Below, in pieces: positions 21,961-32,478 of a DNA stretch of 64,000 nt; within the stretch, counting starts at the first letter, position 1, and every line of letters starts with the position of its first letter. Source of the stretch: Leptobrachium leishanense (lineage: Eukaryota > Chordata > Amphibia > Anura > Megophryidae); assembly GCA_009667805.1 (NCBI GenBank), contig CM019063.1, positions 349,826,442-349,890,441 of the forward strand. Direction: 5' to 3'. The notes under the pieces were generated by a model, which was not told the DNA's origin, ran no database searches, and saw only the letters and a program-made list of their open reading frames with translations. The position numbers and the translations under genes are program-made.

Positions 21961-22599
21961 CCACACACACACCCACACCCACACACAGGCGGCACATACA
22001 TAATGAAGGCCTCCTCATTAAGCAGGGGGACCCTGGAGTACCCTCTCATTATCCACCAGCTTCGTGTGGGCGGGGCATGTCAATACAGGGCCGTTTTTTT
22101 TATTTTTTCTCATCCCTTCCCTCCCCTCTGGGAAAATCTGCAGCTAAGGAGGAGACCCAGGGCAGCCTAAGAGAAAATACTTACATTGGTGAGTGGAATC
22201 CTCTCTGCTGCCTCTGGGTCTGCCTGTGTCGGGGGGAAGAGGAGCTCCATGCTGGGCCCAGGCTCCCACTTCTACATCAGCTCACCGGCGCCAGGGCCTC
22301 TGCGAGTCAGGGACATTAGGGGGCGGGGCCACAACCAGCTTCCTGCTATTGCTGCAGTGTGTTACTCTTTACAAAGGCACGTGGTAGGGCCCTGTAAGGG
22401 GGGGGCAGCTGTGCTGGCGACCCGGGCCCTCAGTGTCCATATTATTAGTCCGTCCATACCAGGAGCCCAGCAGCTTCAGGGTCTCCATGACAACTAGGCA
22501 TAGCTAAGTTTGTCAGTGAACCTTCACGGCCCCCTGGAGGCACCGGGCCCCATACACCAGTAATACCTGTACCCCCCTGATGGCGGCCCTGCCCGTGAG

Positions 22600-24752
22600 G
22601 ATGCGTCATGGAATCAGCCAAAACAGGGGCTTTTCCAGGTCGTCGGGTCACTTTCCAACCCCGATGCAAAGAAACTAAAGTACCCAGTGGAAACCTACAC
22701 GGTTTCGAGCCGGGATGACTTACTGCGTCACCTTTTAGAGTGTGATGTCATCATATACAACATTACGGAGGACGCGTCTCAGATCGACGAGGCTTCGTGG
22801 GCATCGTCTGCACTTCACACGGAGCTGGAGCAGTTTCAGCACCCCAAAATGTTCATCCTGATATTTTCCATCATGACCTGGGCCCGAAGCAAATCTCTCG
22901 ATCCGGACGACCCAGAACTTCCATTCACCGAAGACGATTACCGGAGGAGGAAATGTCACTTGGACTTCAAAGACCACCTCAGCGTCGAGAAGCTGGTGAT
23001 CAAGCTGGGGAAATCTAACAAAGGATTGTTTTCGACCTACGTGGTTTGTTCAGCGGTCCCTTGCAGCGCAGAAGAAGGCATCCTGCACAGCTTTTTCAAA
23101 GAAGCTTGGCTTGGAGAAACTCCTGCGCGGCCCCTCTTTGGAAACGGTTTGAATTGCATCCCGTTAATTCACATCACAGATCTGGCGAGCGTGGTCCAAA
23201 ACATTGCAGACCACAGGCCGCGGACTCACTTCCTCGTGGCTGTGGACGATTCATTGCACACTCTGGAGGAGATCACCAAGTGTATCAGCGAGCACCTCGG
23301 ACCCGGAAAAATCCAGAAGGTTCCCAAAGAAGCTGCCTTCCTTCGAAAGGACATAACTCAATTGGAGATCGACCACTTGCTGGTGAACCTGAGGATGGAG
23401 GCCGTCTTCCTGAAGGAGAGCTTCAACATCAGCTGGGTCTCTCAGACGGGTCTGGTGGAGAACATTGAGTCTGTCATCCAAGAGTACAAGAAGTCTCGGT
23501 CTCCTGCCAATCAGAATCTGCGTCCTTGGTCCGCAGGCGGTCGGGAAAACAACGGTATGTGAGATGCTGTGCAAGCATTACAAGCTGCATCACATCAAAA
23601 TTAAAGATGTGATCACAGACGCCATCGCCAAGCTGGAAGCGCTGGTGAAAACGCCAGAGGACGAAGAAGAAGAAGGCGAGGAGAGCTCTGAGAACTGGCA
23701 GGAAATCCTGGACGGAGTAAAGGAAAACATGGAGCAAAACGGAGGGCGCCTTGACGATAGCTACGTGATCAAGTTCATCAGAGACAAGTTGAAATCCATG
23801 CCATGCCAGAACCAGGGTTACGTGCTGGACGGTTACCCCAAGACTTACGAACAAGCAAAGGAGCTTTTCAACTTGGAAGATGGAGGTGAAGAGGAGCAAA
23901 CCAGGGGCAAGACCCACCTCTTCGATGAAACCATCACCCCAGATTACGTCATATCGCTGGACGCGCCGGACGACTTCCTCAAAAACTGGGTCATAAATCT
24001 CCCGGAAAGCGTCATTCAAGGGACACATTACACCCACGATCAATTCCTGCAAGCGCTGCACACCTTCCGAGATCTGAACACAGAAGACGAAACCATCCTC
24101 AACTATTTTGATGAAGCAGAAATCAACCCGCAGCACATCGACGTATCCAGAGATGACGATCCTCGTTACAGAAACGCGTTCAAGCAGATCATCAAAGAGG
24201 TGGGAGAACCCAAGAACTACGGGTTAACACCGGAGGAAGTTGTGGAATTGGAGCTGAGGGCGGCGCATGAGTCTGTGTCTCGCGAGGCAGAGAGGACAGC
24301 CGAGCTGGAAAGGAGGGAAGCTGAGGAGGCTGCCGAAAAGAGGGCTCGCTGGGAGGAATGGAACAAGCGCCACGAGAAGTTAAAGCGCCAGGAAGAGGAG
24401 GTGTTGGAAGCTCAGTCTGTCCCTTTAAGGAATTATTTGATGAGGAATGTCATGCCCACCCTGGTCCAGGGACTGAACGAGTGCTGCAAGATCAGGCCGG
24501 ACGACCCCGTGGACTATCTGGCAGAATTTCTCTTCAAAAACAATCCGGAATTTGACTGAAGACTTTTTAAAGAAGAATCTGAAACGCTCTCTCTGGAGTG
24601 TGAACCGTTACCATGAGATCTTGTACATCGCCACCTCCATGGAGGGAGCCTGACCAGGAAACCTCACATCTCAGATATTTCACGCTCGCGGCCTTTTAAG
24701 ATTGAGTAAAAACTTGTCTCTACAAATAAAAATGGTTTAGAAAAAAAAAAAA
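22600..24752 (+). pseudogene. AK7: AK7 retrocopy, main part, intronless with poly(A) tail
   Basis: The frame continues from codon 51 (GAT, 22,600) through the NAD-binding-like domain (VETYTVSSRDDLL, CDVIIYNITE, FTEDDYRRRK). A single-base deletion follows at 23,497-23,500, where the frame slips. In the next frame (from 23,498) the adenylate kinase domain continues with the P-loop GPQAVGKT (23,528-23,551), [16 protein letters not shown] and a Glu-rich insert. A charged helical segment and a Dpy-30-type C-terminus (SVPLRNYLM) follow, ending FKNNPEFD and TGA at 24,557-24,559. Vertebrate AK7 genes have many introns. Here about 650 codons run without one and AATAAA (24,725-24,730) precedes the A-run, so this is a processed copy. 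Intact length would be about 703 residues, near the family norm of about 720. Only the frameshift and the hAT insertion break it. Confidence 0.95.
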
Positions 24753-26160
24753 GAGAGTCCAAACCAAAAATAAGTCAGAAGTACTCCGCACGGAGGGGAG
24801 CTAACGGCCGAGGAAAACATCAGAATCAGCCATAAGTCCTCAAGAAGACGGCCATATCGATTCGCAGCATAAAGGTGGGGGACAAAAAAAAAGCTTGTAA
24901 CCAGCAGAAATCAGCATGAAAAATAGAAACTAAAAAGTCAGCATGAAATCAGCATGAAATATAAGATGTCAGCATATAATCATCTTAAATCCGTATGAAA
25001 AAGAAACAAAAAGTCAGCTGTATACGTAGAAGAAACGTTATCATCGTAGGGGAGCTAAGCATTGCAGTGTAGGCCGGGAACAGGAGCATAAAATCCCGTA
25101 AACAATTTAGCCGGTGTCCAGCGACATACTAGGGCCCCATTCGTCTCCCAGCGAACAAATCCCGTCTAGGATACCAGGAACACGCATCCGCAACGCCGCT
25201 CCGGTGTACGATCCAGCCGCGCCACAAGGCCAAGGCCCACACCGCCTCCCCACAGTGCAGGGCCTATCAGACCCGGACGGTGCCTCCAAATCGACCCCCA
25301 AAGAAAGCTCCACGGTCGCCATCAGCTGTGCTACTGGGTCGTCTGTCGCAGCAGCATGTCTCCCGTGAATAGCATCCAGCCGAGGCATCGCCTCCAAGCA
25401 CGGAGAGCCCCCGCCAGGCACTGGATCAGGACCGCCAGGATCAGTCTTCTGCAACGCACCTTCAGCTGTGGCAGGAAATCCAGCGGCGCCACCTTCAGGT
25501 AAGTCAGCTCCCGGTTCTGATCCGTTCAGGGCCACCAACTCTCCGTCCCCTCTCAGTGCCTTCATCAGCCGGTTCCAAGTGCCTCTAGAAATCGGGCTCC
25601 CCTCATCCCCTGGAAGCTGCTCCAAACAGTTCAGCATGCGCGTGAGCGCGGCCTCCAAGCCTCCGAGAGGGGTGAGACTGCGGTCGCCACTCCACTCGCT
25701 CCCCCTTCGTCTCTGCCGCATTGGCTTCAACATCGGCCAGTGGATGGGGGCCCTCCATCCACCCGGAACAGGCAGAATGGCCACACTAGCGAGGGATGTC
25801 CACAGGGAGAGGCACCAGGAATAGAGAGCAAAACGGAGTCCGTAACTTTAGTTTTAAATATACTTATATTCCTGTAGGTAAATGTGTTTCTGTATAGCCA
25901 GTAAACAAGCTTTACTGCTGTGTAATTTGTGCAACAGGGCTTTCCCCCTTATCTGGCTGCATGTTTAATTCAAGGGATCTGTGATAGTGTTTGTCTTTAA
26001 TCTGATGTGTTAGAACAATGGATTATGCAAATGTTGTGTGAACTAAAGAATATAAAGAATAATAATGTTTGTTATTATTGTTTATATAAGCGAAGTGGTT
26101 TAACAGTTTGAGCTGGGCATTGATCAGTCAGGACTATTCCTTTTATATACTCTACATAGA
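24753..26160. other. Unassigned sequence after the AK7 retrocopy
   Basis: Bases 24,754-24,760 (AGAGTCC) match 17,105-17,111 and are the likely right target duplication. 24,761-25,100 is AT-rich with several copies of an AGTCAGCATGAAAT-type motif. 25,107-25,784 is GC-rich with an open minus-strand frame. 25,800-26,160 is AT-rich without a recognised feature. Confidence 0.5.
25107..25784 (-). CDS. Unrecognised GC-rich open frame, 225 codons
   Basis: The frame is rich in Gly, Pro and Ala with no motif I recognise. It has no signal peptide, membrane segment or zinc site. It might be the N-terminal part of a transposon gag or ORF1 protein, since such proteins are often compositionally simple, or it may simply be open because the DNA is GC-rich. 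The neighbours are repeats. I would not call it a gene without a homologue. Confidence 0.2.
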   Translation of the reverse strand: MAILPVPGGWRAPIHWPMLKPMRQRRRGSEWSGDRSLTPLGGLEAALTRMLNCLEQLPGDEGSPISRGTWNRLMKALRGDGELVALNGSEPGADLPEGGAAGFPATAEGALQKTDPGGPDPVPGGGSPCLEAMPRLDAIHGRHAAATDDPVAQLMATVELSLGVDLEAPSGSDRPCTVGRRCGPWPCGAAGSYTGAALRMRVPGILDGICSLGDEWGPSMSLDTG

Positions 26161-26429
26161 CAAGCTTTTGCCCGCAGCTTCGCTCGCATGGTTTTGGGAT
26201 TTGTTACAATTGTTTTTAAAAGAAACATGAGCTTTTTATCGAAACTGGACAAAATATAATTTACAGGTTGATGTCTTAAAGTAATAAGTAATATTTATTG
26301 CAGACGTTAGTCAGGGCGTATTGGCTACAAAACAAAGCTGATTTAAATACAAACCGACAATGAGACAGAAAAAAAAACTTGTTTCTTGCCATCTGGAACA
26401 TAGAAAAAAAAACTATTTGAGTACTTCTT

Positions 26430-27299
26430 TGTAACCTCTTTCAGGTGCTGGGATCAGCAGAGTTCGTGTTACTTCCTCAGCCCCTGCAGCGCTGCCTGGG
26501 GGGTCTGGGTGCCTGGCGGTGTCGCTGGCTGACCAGGTGCCAGCAGTTAGGAATGGCCGAAACGGCATCTGAAGGTTGCGAGGCCTGGCGTGGTCACGAG
26601 GAGCCGCCGGGTTTAAAGCAGGGCGCGAGAGATTGCTCGTCACCCTGACGTGGAGTAAAGTTCCCGCATAACCTGCTGTATTGTATTTCATTGCTGATTA
26701 ATTACCCATTTGCCGACTAGCTTGTACGAGGACCCTGTATACGTTTTGACCTGGCTTTCTTTTTTGACGATTCTCTTGGTTGTTCCCATGGTATTTTGTA
26801 TGTGCGGTTTTCTGTGTTTATGTTTGTTTAACCGCTTGTTTGCTGTTTGGAGGTCTGCCCGCCTATTTGGTGAATTCATCTACCACTCAAGTTTTGTTAA
26901 CAAATCAATCTGGTTTGAGTCCTAATCACAAGGCATCCAGTGGTTTGTTGTATGTCTATTCTGGGTGCAGCTTTAACCACAAGTTCTATGATTGTGTGAC
27001 TGCCCTGCAGGCTGCTCAACTCACCATCATCGCAAACAAATCTACTGTTGATTACACCTCTTATACCAAGTCATGCTTATGTCTCCAGTCAATGTATCTA
27101 TGTGAATAGAGTTTATGTGTTTTCACTCAGCAGTCTCTTGGTATTGAAACCAAGTGGGCTTGAGTGGTATTCAGAATCGTATATTAACTCCCTGGCTTGG
27201 GAGATTAGGCATTACAGTCGTCATTGCTTTTCAGGCTATAGAAATCTCTTAAGATCCAAAACCTGCTGATCTGGGGTGAGCACCCTACCACCCGTTACA
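26430..27299 (+). mobile_element. Probable solo LTR (Ty3-type) inside the Helitron helicase
   Basis: It begins TGTAACCTC and ends CGTTACA, and it separates two parts of the helicase. It shares with the LTR at 61,196 the ordered features CCGCCGGGTTTAAA (TATA-like, about 26,605) and CCTGACGTGG with CCCGCA (about 26,645), so it is likely the same broad family and plus-oriented. A matching target duplication was not found, so the exact edges are less certain. Confidence 0.6.
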
Positions 27300-27302
27300 G
27301 TT

Positions 27303-27640
27303 AGGTGAGCTCAGTCTGGAGCAGGCAACGTAAAACTGCCCATGTGAGATGCAGTCTGCTCTTAGGTCAATCCCCGCTACCTTTTAAGTCTGTCCCTGAG
27401 ACTTGTTGATGGTCATCGCTAAACAAATCTTTATGGTGATCTGAAGTCTTTAGAATTGAAACGGATATTCTAAAGGTATAAGAAGTATTCATGGTATGAG
27501 CACAGACTCCCCTGGGTAGAACCGTTTAGCACCTTTGTCTCAATCACGTTTCTGTGTAGTGCTTTTTCTTGCAATCTGGTGCCTTTACAGAGCTTAGGTG
27601 GGTTGAGGTTCCGCAATAATATCACAGGTTCTCTCACGCT
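27303..27640 (-). pseudogene. Helitron helicase (Pif1-like) C-terminal fragment
   Basis: Two minus-strand frames carry the helicase end. PVILLRNLNPPKLCKGTRL lies at about 27,580-27,640. After a frameshift near 27,470 come AMTINKSQGQT, KVAGIDLRADC and SHGQFYVACSRLSSP (27,303-27,430), with a stop between the first two of these. These are late motifs of the Pif1-type helicase of Helitron RepHel proteins. The end of the protein (FFYVPDGKK) is at about 26,385-26,415, beyond the inserted LTR. Confidence 0.8.
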
Positions 27641-27830
27641 GGAGCATTGAGGTTGTGCGTGAGGCCTGGCTGCGAGAAGGAAGCAGACATGCTGGAGCAG
27701 TGTGGGAGTTTGCAAAACCTGGCTGTGAGAGGGAAGCAGACATGCTGGAGCAGTGAGGGAGTGTGTGAGCCTAGGTTGTGAGAGCAAAGCAGACATTCTG
27801 GGGCAGTGAGGAAATACCTATTTTCAAATC
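27640..27830. repeat. About 60-bp tandem repeat, three copies
   Basis: Each unit contains a GCAGACATGCTGGAGCAGTG core after a GTGAGAG(G)GAA stretch. It lies at the upstream (minus-strand) edge of the helicase fragment and interrupts it. Confidence 0.75.
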
Positions 27831-28275
27831 TGTAACATCTTCTGTTTTTGAGATATAGGTATCCTGTTTAATATATTCACCCCCACTTGGATTTTTAGAG
27901 TATGGTAAAACCCTTTCTTTTTAAATTTTTCACGAAGATTGTAAACACCAATTTTCACATTTGGTTTTTGAAATCTAGGTATACTGCTAAAAGTTTCCAC
28001 CCCCTCTTAACTGGATTTTTGGAAAATGGTAAGACACATGTTTGGGTTTTTTTTGCACAAAGAATCTAAATACCAATTTTCACACCTATAACATCCTAGG
28101 TTTTTGAAATATGGGTATAAAGACATAAGTATTCACACCCCTTTTTCACCCCCTACCTGTTTTTTTGGTAAAACACGTGTTTTTTTTATTTCTACAAAAA
28201 TATTGTAATTACCAATTTTCCCGCCTGTTACATCTTCTGTTTTTGAGATCTAGGTATCCTGTTTAAAATATTCAC
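27817..28275. repeat. About 120-bp tandem repeat, four degenerate copies
   Basis: Each unit contains an ACCAATTTTCAC-like start, a GTTTTTGAGATCTAGGTAT block, TTCACCCCC and a TGGTAAAACAC end. It is non-coding. Confidence 0.75.
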
Positions 28276-28520
28276 CCCATTGGAGGATGACCTGCAACTC
28301 TCCTTCACGGATGAGGAATAAGAACAAATCTCTACCCTAAGTCACAAGAATGGCGTATAAACTTCTCTCACGCTGGTACCACTACCCTGTGGCCCTAGCT
28401 GCCTTTGACCCCCAACTCTAATGGCTTTTGACGAAAATGTCAGGCACCCCACGCTGACCTACTTCACGTGTGGTAGTCTTGCCCCCTGATTCAACCGTGC
28501 TGGCGGTCATTCCATGACAT
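28276..28520 (+). pseudogene. Possible LINE ORF2 fragment
   Basis: One frame contains MAYKLLSRWYHYPVAL, similar to the AAYKVLTLWYRVP segment of LINE E ORF2 (about 47,733). That segment lies upstream of the C-terminal CXXC block in this family. The fragment is short and broken, so the call rests on one motif. Confidence 0.4.
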
Positions 28521-30200
28521 AATTTGTAAGGTTTCGGCATCACCCCCTGATTTCACCCCAGCTGCTACGTTACTGCACCACACCCCAGCTGATCCGACAG
28601 CATACAAACGTTCGGTTGACATATGGCTTTTGAGTGCTGTGAAAGCTGTACTGCCCCGACACTGGACTTGACCCTTCCGTACCCACCATTCGTGAGTGGC
28701 TCCTAGAGACCCACGACATCAGAAATATTGAAAACCTCATTCATGGTGTTACAGATCATGGTACCCCCAAGCTTGGGACCCTCTGTCTGGGTGCCCCTTT
28801 CCACTGTACAAAGAGATGATCGTACCCACATAGAATAAACAACACCTAAACTGTGATGCTGCCGCTTGCACACAAAAAATGCAGAATGCTTTATTTACAG
28901 GTTTTCAGGTACAGACGCATTCAAACGTAAAAACCACACCCCTACGATACTCTATACCAGATCCTCCCAAAGCCTCCCACTCCCCACACACACCTAGCCT
29001 TGGAACCATGGCTTAGGAGTCAGATAACAATTATCTGGATGACTTGTTGCTGGGGGGAGGTGTGGGTTGATGGAAGCATGTGAAGACAAAGGAATCCATT
29101 ACTTACAGGTGGGGGTGGAAGCAGACGAAAGGTTAGATTGCAAGGTCTTGAGCAGGGTCCTCTCCTACTGTTCTGTGAGTGCAACTTACATGCACATGTT
29201 ATCCTGTCTTATCCATTGCACAGCGCTATGGAACTTATTAATACTTTATAACAACTTGTAACTAACATACCGATGCACACTTTAACAACAGCACAGCACA
29301 TCACAACATTCTACCCTTTATACAGAGCAATGAAATGTAAAGGAAAATAAATGCAAATACATTGCAGCGGCAGTTTCGTCACACATGGTGCTGCTGTCAC
29401 ATCTGCACAACACATACGTCGTTGATTTTACTGATCTTCCTTTTGTCCCCTTGTATAACTTCCCTTATACCTGTTATTGAACCTAGACCGCTCTCTCCAT
29501 GCCGCCCTAGATGTTGCCTAGACATCCATATATCCCCCATCCTTGTCCCAACACTACTGGTTTGGCTGCTGGCCTCTCTCTTTTCTCCTTTATCCCTCCT
29601 GTACTTTCCCTTTGATCCTTATGATAATGTATGCACTTTGTCTTTTTGTACAAACCTGTTGAATATTACTCTTGACTGTTATTCTTTCTCTTACGCATTT
29701 TATATTGTTTGTACACCCTGCTGCATTTCCTGTAACTTTTTTGTTACATATTGTAATGTGAGGGTTCCCTGCCCATGTGCAGAATGCTCCCCTCGCCGTC
29801 TGTATCCTGCAGGAGTACTGATTCTGGCCCAAAACCCAGGCAATAACTGGAGATCCTCGCAGGGGGAAAACCAAACTCAGACTGACTTTATTTTACAGTT
29901 CACAATTGGGAAAAACACACACACAGGGGGAAGGTATAAAAAGAGAATGGAAACACGCCCAGCATTGAAACAAAGGTTTAGAAGTGGCACAGTGAAAAGA
30001 AGGCAATAAAAATTAGAAGATGCCAGAACCAGGCAGTTTTATAATTGATGTTCTTCTCTTTATTCCTACAGAAGGCAATAAAGATTAGAAGATGCCAGAG
30101 GGGGGCATGTCCGGACGATTGAACTGAGCAGCCACGTGATGGGAGAGCTCTGGCACCTGAGTGAGATTATCTGCTAATTACCCACCTGTTGGAAGCCTGC
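28521..30200. other. No recognised gene; short duplications and a LINE-like 5' end
   Basis: There is no convincing coding sequence. A near-identical segment of about 30 bp (GGCAATAAAAATTAGAAGAT and a GATT variant) occurs at 30,001-30,030 and again at 30,072-30,100. From about 30,099 a G-run followed by GCATGTCCGGACGATTGAAC resembles the 5' ends of the LINEs in this window. Confidence 0.4.
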
Positions 30201-30590
30201 ACACTAGAAAATGAAGTCCGCATCCCCATAAAGCTCATCTGCGTAAGGAAGCATGAAGTGCTCCAAAATCTCCTGGTAGACGGCTGCGTTAACCCTGGAC
30301 TTAATGAAGCACAGTGGACCAACACCAACAGATGACATGGCTCCCCAAATCATCCAAATCATCACAGACTGTGGAAACTTCACACTGGACTTCAAGTATC
30401 TTGCGGTTTGTGCCTCTCCATTCTTCCTCCATTCTCTGGGTCATTGGTTTCCAAATGAGATGCAAAAGTTGCTCTCATCAGAAAAGAGGACTTTGGACCA
30501 CTGAGCAACAGACCAGGTCTGTTTTTCTTTAGCCTAGGTAAGACGCTTCTGACGTTGTTTGTTGTCAGAAGTTGATGCAGACTGTTTCAT
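30201..30590 (-). pseudogene. Tc1-type transposase fragment
   Basis: The minus strand encodes VKFPQSVMIW, GAMSSVGVGPLCFIKSRVNA and QEILEHFMLPYADELYGDADFIF, a middle segment of a Tc1-like DDE transposase just before its second catalytic Asp. It is a different lineage from the element at 11,046. Both ends are missing. The sequence changes abruptly near 30,590 into a plus-strand hAT transposase. Confidence 0.85.
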
Positions 30591-31366
30591 GAGGATTACT
30601 TGATTGACCTATATCCAAATGTCCATATTGCTTTGAGACTTTTCCTAACATCTCCTGCTACAAACTTTTCTGGAGAAAGATCATTTTCTACTTTGAGACG
30701 AGTAAAAAAAATTTTGCGTGGATCAATGTCTCAAGAACGATTGAATACACTCTCCCTTTTGGCTATTGAAGGAGAACTTTTAAAAAGTATGGAATGTGGA
30801 GATATTATTAATGCTGGAGATCAAGAAGGAAACCTTTGATATAACTAAATACTGTACAAATTTGAGGTCTACTTCTGTTAATAACTGTGAAAACTCATCT
30901 CCCAGAATACACTGTTCTTGAAAGGTTTTAAGCACTTTAAGTTGTTTGTATGTTTACATAATATTTTGGTTGATGTTTACTAGTACACATTGTATTTAAA
31001 AGGAAGCACTTTGTAGTGGTTATGTTTCTTAGAATGACCCTTTTACTTTGTAAGTTTACATAATATTTTTGTGAATGTTTTATGGGGCACTTTTCCAGTT
31101 GCTTGAATTGCATTTATTTAGTTATGTTCTAATTGTGTTTAACAGACTGATTTACATATTTTGATTTTGCACAAATTTAAAAGTATTACCGCACTTTTCT
31201 TAAGGGTTCTGATACCTAATTTATTTGATTTAAAATGTGTAATATTTATTTTTGTTCTAAATAAGTAAATAAAAAATTCCCTTGGAAAAATTTATCTTTT
31301 TTACGGGGGGGGGGGGCGCTTCAGATTTCTCTGCCTACAGGCTCTTGAGAGGTAAATCCGGCCCTG
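30591..31366 (+). mobile_element. 3' end of an autonomous-type hAT element
   Basis: A transposase C-terminus (30,600-30,839) is followed by an AT-rich 3' region of about 500 bp with AATAAA signals. The element ends GGATT-type sequence then CCGGCCCTG at 31,366, the complement of a CAGGGCCGG hAT terminus. It interrupts LINE C ORF1, whose sequence continues directly after 31,366. The expected 8-bp duplication would be CCTCCGGG (31,367-31,374). Its partner was not found, so the 5' part has been lost or rearranged. Confidence 0.8.
30600..30839 (+). pseudogene. hAT transposase C-terminal dimerisation domain
   Basis: The 79-codon frame contains the hAT dimerisation signature: ALRLFLTSPATNFSGERSFS, then LRRVKKILRGSMSQERLN and LSLLAIEGE. 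It ends at a natural-looking stop. In intact transposases this domain follows the RNase H-like core and holds the protein multimer together. The catalytic core is absent here. Confidence 0.9.
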
Positions 31367-32210
31367 CCTCCGGGGAGATAATGAGGGAGCCAGAAGCGCC
31401 CCATTTGTATCCAACGGCATGGACTCGGAGGAGGGTCATAACAGGTCGGAATTGTCGCCGAGCAGCCAGGACTAGGAAAGGAAGGTCTTGAAATATTGCG
31501 ATGGAGGCTCCCTTAAAGAGGACCACAGGCCTGTTCTGCACTGCCCGAAATAGGGAGGAGTGTAGGGTCGCTTCACAAAAGGTGACAATCACATCACGTG
31601 GTGCTTTCGCGCGGGCCATGGCAGCTTTCCTTACGCGTAGGGCCGGGAGGACCGGGTCTTGTGGCATTTCTGAGGGACTGAGAACAGTCTCTAAAAAACG
31701 TAGAATATAAGACACAAAGTCCAAGTCTGTGATGTTCGACTGTACTCTCCGTACCTTCACATTCCGGCGTCTGGGCCTCCATTCCAACGCAATCACGGCA
31801 TTGTGTAGGCTGCTGATCTGCTGTTGCATCGCTTGCAAGGAAGAGGAGGTTGCCGTCTGTGTCTCCTCGACCCTCTGTGTGTGAGTCTTGAGGTCCTCCA
31901 CTTGGGCCCCGGTCTCTGCAACTGCTGCACTGAGAGCTTGGAAGTCTGCCTGCCAGGATTTTCTGGCGTCTTCTAAAAGTGTGCGGATGTCCCTTGGTGG
32001 TGGGAAGGGAATCTCCTCTCGGGTCCGACAATGCCACGTGCGAGACAGAGGGGGTACCAGTTTCCTCTACCACTGGCTGTTCCTCCAAGTCAGCGTCCGA
32101 GAGGGCAGCCCGCAGCCAGCGCCCCCCCATTCCCCCGCTGAACGATTGATGAATGTCGGGAGTGAGGGGTCCCTCCGCCACTCCACCACCCTTGCTCTTC
32201 TTCCCCATCA
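31367..32210 (-). pseudogene. LINE C ORF1, frameshifted and truncated
   Basis: The start is MGKKSKGGG at about 32,208, parallel to MGKKTVK of LINE B. After a frameshift at about 31,930-31,990 the frame continues with a coiled coil and RRRNVKVRRV. It then carries IFQDLPFLVLAARRQFRPV, close to IFFRDLPFLALAARR-type sequence in LINE B, and YKWGASGSLII. The hAT insertion removes the last residues. It is an RNA-binding ORF1p relative of LINE B and not functional. Confidence 0.85.
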
Positions 32211-32478
32211 CCGCGTGGGGTGAGATGAGTACAGCCACACCAGGCCTCCAAGATGGCCACCGGGAGATAGATGAGGCCACAACACCGCGGCCACTGCTCG
32301 AGTCGCAGGTCCGGAGGGGGGAACTAAACAGGCTCCGGAGGTCTACAAACTGATGGCCGCTGGCAGAGCAACAGTTGGGGGGAATATTCCGGTCCACAGG
32401 TGCCCCAAAGTCTGCTTGTAAGGGAGGTAGGATCGGAGCTCCACGTACTCCTCGCTCTTCCGCCAGCCACGCCCCCCC
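31367..32478 (-). mobile_element. LINE C: 5' part of a LINE, minus strand
   Basis: The 5' end on the minus strand is the G-run GGGGGGCGTGGCTGGCGG at about 32,478, like the other LINEs here. A 5' UTR of about 270 bp leads to ORF1. The 3' side is cut by the hAT element ending at 31,366. The adjoining sequence to the right (32,479-32,850) is the 3' end of a LINE on the plus strand. The pair could be one insertion with a 5' inversion, or two insertions. Confidence 0.75.

Larger units (their letters stand above)
17306..22591. mobile_element. hAT element, 5.3 kb, non-autonomous, inserted in the AK7 retrocopy
   Basis: The ends are CAGGGCTGCCATCAG and CTGATGGCGGCCCTG. The 8-bp duplication CCCGTGAG lies at 17,298-17,305 and 22,592-22,599. 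Deleting the element and one duplication restores AK7 in frame. The left part carries the 31-bp minisatellite. The right part carries a CA-rich minisatellite and about 600 bp of unique sequence (21,985-22,591). A second element of the same family, inverted, sits at 18,481-20,870. There is no transposase, so it was mobilised in trans. Confidence 0.93.
26161..28280 (-). mobile_element. Helitron remnant, minus strand
   Basis: Read on the minus strand, the element ends with the hairpin GCGAGCGAAGCTGCGGGC followed by AAAAGCTTG and then T (26,161). This is the layout of an animal Helitron 3' end (hairpin, short spacer, CTRR-like end). Upstream lie pieces of a Helitron helicase (27,303-27,640 and about 26,340-26,429), separated by an inserted LTR. 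Further upstream are two tandem-repeat blocks (27,640-27,830 and 27,817-28,275) that may belong to it. Rep and most of the helicase are absent, and the 5' end was not located. Confidence 0.7.

Noticed and set aside
18738..22319. Many open frames of 230-420 codons, rich in His/Thr or Cys/Val
   Set aside because: They follow the CA/GT and 31-bp minisatellites on both strands and occur in several frames at once.
22687..23562. Treating the two AK7 frames as two separate genes or as exons with an intron
   Set aside because: They overlap in different frames around one missing base in a continuous homology. No splice sites separate them and the copy has a poly(A) tail.
23474..24136. 220-codon minus-strand frame
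   Set aside because: Shadow of the AK7 coding sequence.
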